From positions 17,388,982-17,452,981 of the forward strand of contig CP137671.1 of assembly GCA_037976565.1 (NCBI GenBank): a stretch of 64,000 nucleotides of DNA, read 5' to 3'. Under the pieces are notes generated by a model. It was not told where the DNA came from, ran no database searches, and worked only from the letters and a program-made list of their open reading frames with translations. How positions within the stretch are numbered: the first letter of the stretch is position 1; each line of letters starts with the position of its first letter. The translations under genes and the position numbers were made by a program. Positions 13,301-22,300 of the stretch are shown here, one piece after another. This DNA comes from Mesocentrotus franciscanus. Taxonomy: Eukaryota > Echinodermata > Echinoidea > Camarodonta > Strongylocentrotidae.

Positions 13301-16300
13301 ATACATAAATAAAAAAAACAAAGAAATACATAAGAAATTACCAAATCAATAGATAACATAAGGAATTACCTGGCTCTTTCAATTTTTTGGGGGGTATTAT
13401 TATCCCAAATGGTCTAAAGAATATATGTAGTGAAAACTAATATTTAAATATGAAGAATACATGTATATGATTTATGGGTAAAAATCTTATTACCTTATTT
13501 GCCTAAATTACCATAAATATGCAAATGAGTGAATTTTTCAAAAAAAATTAAATTACCATAGTAGCCTATACACTTCACTTGACATGCATGCAAATTTGTT
13601 GCAACGATCGGCCGTTCAACGGCCGAGATCATAGGGGGGCGGCCTTAGAAGCAATTATCATAAAACAAATTGATGCTCTTTATGACGTAACAATGACAAG
13701 GGCCCTGTATTATAAAGAGTTGCAATTGATCCGGATTGATCGCAGGTCCGGAAAGTTAAAAAATCCTATCTCTATGGCACAGATTTGCAATCAATATCAA
13801 GGATTTTAATCAATCGCAGCTATTTATAACACAGGGCTCACAACTCTTTAATTACAGATATTGCCTTCCTGCACTAATAGGTCTCTGTAATTTTCTGCTT
13901 TTACTGAGAGAAACTCATTTTCTGCTCTAATCACCTTTCAACAAACTTACTTCTTCTACGAGGAATCCATTGAAGCGATGGACCTTGGACGGGATGAAAA
14001 CATTGGAGAAACTCTCCTCTCCTTGACCCAACTTGCCATGGCGACCGTCTCCAAACGTGTAGAGGCATCCTTTAGCTAGAGGACAAAGGAAGATTAGTAC
14101 TTGGTTTGTTACTCTCTTGTTAGTGTTTTTTAACTCTGATTGTACATATAAGTATGTTCTTTTTTCTTTCCTTTTTTCCTGTATATGTGTGTTTAGGGGT
14201 GCCTAGGCTTTCATATAAGGAATCCCTCCTTTCTGCCTATCCCATAATGCTCTCATAACTTGCCATTGTAATTTTTATCACTATCGTGTTCTTTTTTTTT
14301 TAATCATTCCATTCTTTATATGTTTTTATGAAGAGTGTTGAATAAACTTTGAATTTGAATTTGAATTTACATAATACAAGCATGTAATTTCTAAAGTTCT
14401 TTCTCTTTTTTTTTTTTCAAATCAATCACATGACAGGACTCAACTTTACCTTTCATTGCGAAAGGTGACACTAAAAGTTTCATCTTGGAGCAACGTTTTA
14501 TTTCCATCTCTAAATCCAGAATTGTACACGAGCAGAACGTGCAAGAATCACTGGAAAATTTGAGCCCATTTCTGTTGCAGTACATTGGACTGTTCATGAT
14601 TAAGAGTGATGTAATCGAAAATAATCATTGAAATCCCTAAATTGGCAACACAGAGTGAAATCTATAATCACTTATGCTGTGTGCAAATTGGTAAATCCTT
14701 GTTGATTTTTTAAAACTTTCTTTCACGGTTTCATTTAAAGCCCAAGTCCACTCCAAAAATAACTTACTTTCAATAGAACCAGAAAAATCAAACAAACCGA
14801 TCAAAAAAAGTTTGAGCAAAATCGGATAACTAAGAAGAAAGTTATACATTTTTAATGACATGAAAAACTTTGAAAATCACTACACAAATTGGCAACTTAC
14901 TCATAAGTCTGTGACGTATGGTCCTCACAATCCACTTATTATTTTCTTTATATTGATAATATAAATTTCCTATTTTCACCCTGAGAATCTTATTTCATAA
15001 CACCAGCATCCAAGTTAGATTGTTAGTAATATGTTTTTGTGTGGATGCACAAATAAAGAGTAATTTTTGTCCAGTTAAATCATGAAAAAATTGAATTTTG
15101 ATAAACTATTTATATAAAAATCAATAATTATGAAATACAATATTCAGAAAATAGTATCAATTCTTCAAAATTCATGAAAGTTTTTGGGAAATGTCATGCA
15201 CGCAATATGATACAAATCATTTAACCTGGGCAAAGGCATGGGGAAATCAAGTTTTGGGGGATAAAAAGGGAAATTAATGAGATTAAACTATATATATATA
15301 TATTTAGAGGCGCGATAGCTCAGTTGGTAGAGCAGTGGTCTCGTAATCCGGTGACCCGGTTTCGAAACCAAGTCGATGCGCTAGTGCCCTTTGGTAAGGC
15401 ATTAATCCTCACTACCAGGTCCCTCGGAGAGGACCTAAAGCCGTCGGCCGTCTGGTTGCTTGCTTACAAGCATTTATGCTTTCTTAGCAGTCAGGTAAAA
15501 AAAAAAAAAAATAACCATCACATCAAAGCAATTGATAACTTGTGAGGACATGACGTCACAAACTGATAACCATCTTGGCAATTTGTGTAGTGATTCTCAT
15601 TGTTTTATTAGTTATCCGATTTTGCTCAAACTTTTTTTGATTGGTTTGTCTGATTTTTCTGCTTTTATTGAAAGTAAGTTATTTTTGGAGTGGACTTGCC
15701 TTTTAATATACTCTTTTTAAACTATGAAAGAGTGGAATTAAACAAATAATTGTTGCCAATTTGAGGAGGAAAAGCTGATTCATTGAGACCTTTACAAAAA
15801 TCTAAAGTACTATGGGATATCAAATCATGTTCATCTTACCCGTGACTACTGCAGTATGGCAGTCTCCACATGACACCCATTTACATCTTGTCCATTCTAA
15901 TCTGGCTACTCTCTTTGGAATGTTAGTCTCCAGAAGGTCGGGTCCATGACCTAGCTGACCACTAGCGCCGTTACCGAATGTGAACACGTGACCATTTTCT
16001 GCAAGAATGATTACAATGAAAGTAGATATTCTTAATTCACTCAGTGTTGTTTACCATGCAAGATATGAAAATAAACATGATTAGATTAGCATGCGAGTGC
16101 CCGTAAACAAGCAGCTACATTAAATGCTCCCCGAGGAGTGGAGAGTGTGTGCTGTGAAGTACTATATCCTAATTAAATCCATTGACAGGGGTTAATAATA
16201 CTTGCCTGGTTACCTGTAACTGGTAAAGTCCTATACAAACAAATAATCTCACCTGTTATTGCTGCAGTGTGTGCGTTGCCACATGATACACTATCTACTG

Positions 16301-19300
16301 GTTCTGTGAAGAATGATACGTGCTGTGGTTCGCTGACCCCTCCTAAATGGGCGTCTCCTAGCCCCAGCTTGCCCCCTTCGCCTTCACCAAACGTGTAAAG
16401 CTTCTTATCCTCTGCAAAACAAAACAAAAATGGCATGAAAAGTCTTCTCAAAACTGAATTGTGCATAAACAGATCTCTTCGGTTCGACTTGATAATCAGC
16501 ACTTCACTAACGATTCAAAAGTACATGTACAGTGAAACCTGTTTGTAAAGACTGCTCAAGAAAAGTACGAAAAGTGCGAAAAGTGGTCTGTATAGGCAGG
16601 TGGTCTTTATGTACATGTTCCTTTAGTACAGGTTTCAATGAGAAACCATATTCAAGGGAAACAAAAAATGTGGTTGTTATAGACAGGTGGTCACTAAAGC
16701 AGGTTTGACTGTACTAAGAACTTGTATCAGTCTGTAAGTTAAATACTGCACAAACAAGAGGTAACTTATAATTTACATCCTGGCTGGGTATGTGGATTTC
16801 CAAGAGCTACGGACAGTAGTATGTTCAGATTCGTAAGAACCTACGTGAGAGTGTACTGGGATGGGCCAGGCATAGTAATTATGGAGGAGGGGGAGCCTCA
16901 AGTTAAAGTTCCCTTATATTTTTACAGTAAAAATAATCAGAAATCAGGGTTGGAGCAACAACGTACCTGGTACCGGTATCTTTTGATACAGGTAGAACAA
17001 TGTGGGAACATATTTAAAGATTTTCACCCAAATTTTCCTTTAGCTACCAGGGCATCGTTTCACGAAACTGTCATAAGTTACAAGTTCATCGACATCCAAT
17101 TGAAATGCGTGTTAAATTTGATACACACAATGCAATGGATGTCGTCAAACACTGCCCAGAACTGAAAAATTATCTTGAACTCTTACCTGTTAGTAGAGCT
17201 GTATGATAGTAGCCACAGGATACCATTCTGACGGGTACACCCATAGACAACTCCCTGGGTATCTGTACTTCTGTATCTCCACCATGACCCAGCTGACCTT
17301 CCGATCCACCTCCCCACATGTACAGGGTACCAGAGGCTGTGTAAGTCAAGGGTCAAAGGTAAATTATAAATTGGATTGCTCACATTGAAAGCCTTTGTCA
17401 GAATCTTTTATTTTGTATCTTCACCATGACCCAGCTGACCTTCTGATCCACCTCCCTACATATACAGGGTATCGGAGGCTGTGTGTGTCGTGTGTCAAGG
17501 GTCAAAGGTCAATTATAAAATTTGGATTGCTCACATTGAAAGCTTTAGTCAGAATCATTATTTTGTATCTTCAACACGACTCAGCTGACCTTCCGATCCA
17601 GCTCCCCACATGTACAGGCTGTGTATGTGTGTCAAGGGCCAAAGGTCAACCATAAACATGTTTATTTCAATGAAGAGCTTTGTCTGTAGCTCTCATGTTA
17701 TATCTTCACCATGACCTAGAAATGTTATCATTCGTACTATCCTTCTGACTTCTCTGAAATGTACAAGCCCAACTGATGGTGTTCATTGATTCACAAGGAA
17801 ATTATTGTATTGAGAGCAAGTTGTAACTCAGACAAATGACTTTGATTTTCAAAGAGCAGCTAAATTTAATTGTAAGTCCTTGCTTCTTTATTACATATTT
17901 ATACATTTCTCTGAAATGTACAAGCCCAACTGATGGTGTTCATTGATTCACAAGGAAACTATTGTATTGAGAGCAAGTTGTAACTCAGACAAATGACTTT
18001 GATTTTCAAAGAGCAGCTAAATTTAATTGTAAGTCCTTACTTCTTTATTACATATTAATAGGCTTACTGATATATAGACATGCTTCCTTCAGGCACATAT
18101 AATACTGAGCTAGGTATTATATTATATTCTCTTTATACTTGTATTTTACATCATTTATACGCTTACATTTTGATACTGTTTAAGGCCCTTGCATACTGTA
18201 GGATTTATATCCTGCGTCTTATCTAAATACATTATGTCTGATTTCTTTGATTTTTTTCTCAACGATGTTGAAGATACCAGCCTCCTTAGTTTTTAATTCC
18301 TCATCACTTTAATATAATGCTGCTTGTATCATAATGATTATAATTTTCTTGCTACATCTAAATCATATCCTTATTTGTAGGAATATGCGATATGTAATAA
18401 ATGTGTCATTTTAGTTTTAGTTTTCGGAGGGAGGGAGGAGTTAAGATATATTATTTTTTAAACAATGTACAATATTGTGTCTATGTCAATGTTATGTTTA
18501 TATTTAAGTTGATTTGGGAGCAACATGTGAGGGCTCACATGCCTCCGGGTAATAGTGCTGAATTTCACTTTTGTGAGCCCTGGCCCACACGTTGCTCCTC
18601 CCTATTCCTCTTGTATTGTTTATGTATTGCATGATCTGTCAAAATGTAATTGTATTGTGCTTTTATGATTGGCCTAATAAATAATAATAATAATAATAAT
18701 ATAACAGTCACATGGGGAATTGGATTTCCTTTCAAATTTACTCTTTTGAACCAAGAAATATACATTTTCAGTGAGAAAAAAAATATATAAAAAAAAGAGG
18801 AGCGATGTAGGCAAGTGGTCCAGATTATTCAGTTTTATGTTGCAGAGAAAACACATTCTTGAAAATTATTGTTCCTGTCACTTGTTTACTTCAGATTGGC
18901 GAAGTTCCTGGTTTCAAGGTATTTGGGAGACATTGTAAAATACATACCAGTGAGGGCAGCAGAATGATCGGTGCCACATGATAGCATGAGATAGTCCTGT
19001 TCCTCCAACTCTTCAATCATTCTTGGGGCTTCATACTGCTTGGAGTCCCCTACCCCAAGCTGGCCCTCCCCTCCAGCACCAAATGAGTGGAGACGACGAT
19101 CTTTGGTCATGGAGATAGTGTGTACCCGTCAAGCGATCTTGACCACACCCGCATGCTTAAGACCTATAAAAGAAACAAAACAGTTCAACTAGGCGTTGTG
19201 ACATGCGCCTGTAATCCAGCTAACAGTGGAAGTTACAAACTGATTCAGCCGAGGACACAGGTTCGAAACTGAGTCACGTCTTTCGGATGGTGACGTTAAA

Positions 19301-22300
19301 GGTCGGTCCCCAGACATAAATAATCATATCTGATTGATACACATCTGTAAAAACCCAATCACACACACACATTTTCTGATTACAATAGCAATAATGATGA
19401 TTGATAATAAGTCACTGTGTACATGCATGGGCAGATAAAGGTAATTTGTACTGAAATTGTGAAACCCATAAAGACGAAACTGGATTAGAGCTCATGAAAG
19501 CTACATTATGTAATCATTATTCATTTCTTCACCAACGGCACATTCTCTGATACGTAGGTGGAAGTTTTCATCTCAAGAGGACAAGCAAAAGGTAATCTTG
19601 CAGCACCTTCATCACTGTAGCAGTGATTATTCTAAAATGCACAAAATGAGACGTCGTCAAATGTAAAAGATCTGTGGATATTTGGGGGTCATTTGTACCA
19701 AAGCTAAATACCAACTACCGTAAATCTCTGTGTATAAGGCGCACTTTTTTGCCGCCGAAAAAATTTGAAAGTCGGGGGTGCGTCTTATACACGGGTACAA
19801 AAAATAATAAAAAAATAAAAAAAAAATAATAATAATTTTTTTTTTTAAGTTTCGATTTGTGCCCCTCCACCTGACACTATGCCTGGCAATGTCTCCCAGC
19901 TCAGTAATCGGTGTGTTGACTCACCACTCGGAAACTAGAACAACACTCAAATTTGTCTGTCATCTTTGTTTGAAAGTAATCTTTCTAATAGATGTCAATA
20001 TGTAGTTTATAATAATTCCTCCAATTTTTCTTCTGTTACACATGGCATACCACAAGGTCCTATCCTAGGTCCTCTACTGTTTTTAATTTACATTCATGAT
20101 CTTACACATTCTTCTAAAAAACGACATTGTTCCTATTATTTGTGACAAGTTCACAAGCACAAATCGGCGCCTTCAACTGCACCTCGCATTTAAATGAAAG
20201 ACCTTTCCCGCGTGGGTTTTTTAACACAGACCTGGAAAAAAAAAAAAATCATTTTTTTTTTTTAAATCTTAAAAAAAGGGGTGCGTCTTATACACGGGTG
20301 CGCCTTATACACAGAGATTTACGGTAGTCTATTTACCTTTAACACTGCTTGGTTTGTTGACTGACTTTCTGTGGCCAAGTCCAAGCTGTCCCCAGTCATT
20401 GGCTCCGAATACATACAGACGTCCATTTTCTGTAATCACAAAATAATAAAAAATACACTGGAGAGGTGAGCGATTTAGCTCTCGAAAGCTCCAAAAATGC
20501 TCTGGTAAACTGAAAAATTGCTCTGGTAATAACAATAAAATACTTAAATATCACTCTGAGACAGCAAAAAACAAAACAAACAAAAACACATACGAGCGTT
20601 GAGCGATTAAGTTCTCGGACGCTCCAAAACATGCTATGATAAGTTTTTTAAAAACTCTAAAGTATATTTTTCAACTGAATTACAGACATACATGTACTAT
20701 ATACAACAAGAAAAACTTTGAATTAAATAATCTAAGGGAGGGGTGAAAGTGGCATTCCAAACTAGTTAGTGGGAAAGAAATCATCATTATGTCACGATTC
20801 ATTGAACTAATTTATGAGACAACAATGCAGAAATATATTAAAATCAATTATCAATTTGTATTATGGTTCATTATGTTAAGTATATCCATTATTATTTATT
20901 TTGTTTTAATGAATTTTCTAAATTGTTTTCACAAATTGTATGTGTACTACATGTATTTACACTGCATTATTTTTCTTTCTTTGCTATATACAGTGTATAA
21001 TCTATTCAAAGTTATTTTCAACTATCACTCTTGTAAATTACTCTTTTGAATGAATAAGTATGTTTCTTGATATATTTTATCATTTTGATAGTAAATTATG
21101 CACAATTCAACAGTGCATTAAAAAAAATACCATTTTGAATTGAATGAGTAGGGTAGGTGCTGTAACCATCCCTCATACATAAATGACATCTATTGTTTAT
21201 TGATATTTCCATGGAAACACCTTCTTACCTGTCACCAAAGCAGAATGGTCATCTCCACACCTGACTTGCACCACCTTGTCATTGCGGATCCAGAACTTGT
21301 TGGCAGTGTTGTCTGCAAACCTACTCTTGCCAAATGTGAACACAGCTCCACTGTCTGCCAAAGACCAAAAAATTGATCATTGTGTATAAAGTTATGGATT
21401 TGTCAATTTATATTCTGGCAGATCTAAACAAAGGTTTTCTGGAGACAGGGGTTGAAAAAGATTTTTTTTTTAATAATAATAAATAAATTAAAAAATTAAA
21501 AAATTTGTAGGGCTATAGGGTCTATGTTTTGACGAACTGAATATTTTTGAGTTGGGGGTTTGGGTTTACAGTTATTCAGGTATACATGTACATGTACATG
21601 TACAGTGCGTATTTATAAATTATAAAAGAAAAAGTACTCTTTTTAGGGTGTCTGATCGCGCACCCGATGTTGTGTGCTAAAATCCTTCCCATAGAGATTG
21701 CACGCAGCCCTATGCAGTCTATGTGCATTACGCGATCATGCAAAATTGGTCAAAGTTTTTATTATTAAGTCGAGATTCAAACCTTTATTCTTTGTGATCC
21801 TGAAGGTGATACTCAATAAATGAGGTGTCATATGAAAGAGCAGATTAATTCCAATATTTCCAGAGGGGCGTCATCTCAAATTCTAGAGATATCTTGGTCA
21901 AAACAGCTATTTAAACATTGTTTCCTGGCTAACTCCGAAATTTGCCACTTATAAGATATGACGCCCCTGGCGATAAGTAGTCCCAGTCGTTAGGAAAATA
22001 TTCCTACGCTTATTTTTTCGCTAGCCCCCAGGGATCACAAACAATTACAGTTTGAAAATACCCTTCCCCACATTTTTCGGATCAGCTAAGTAGGGAGGCG
22101 TGAGCTCCGCGCCGGCCTAACCCATGGTGATAGCGCGTAAAATCTGCACATGAATATGCATCGGACCGCGTGTGTACCAACCCGGAAGTGGGTGCCCATT
22201 GAAGACAATGGATTGCCGATCGGGTCGAGTTAAGCAACACGCGTACGCTTGCACACGTATGTGTATGCTTGCATATTGCGCAATTCAGCTGTTGTGCTAA

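Noticed and set aside
15306..15380. tRNA gene candidate
   Set aside because: A and B boxes are present, but no closed acceptor stem or mature 3' end is seen, and the sequence runs into a SINE body with a poly(A) tail.
19129..19131. Selenocysteine codon in RPGR
   Set aside because: A TGA at a Cys position is tempting, but the neighbouring Gly is missing as well, which fits a 3-base loss better; RPGR is not a known selenoprotein family.
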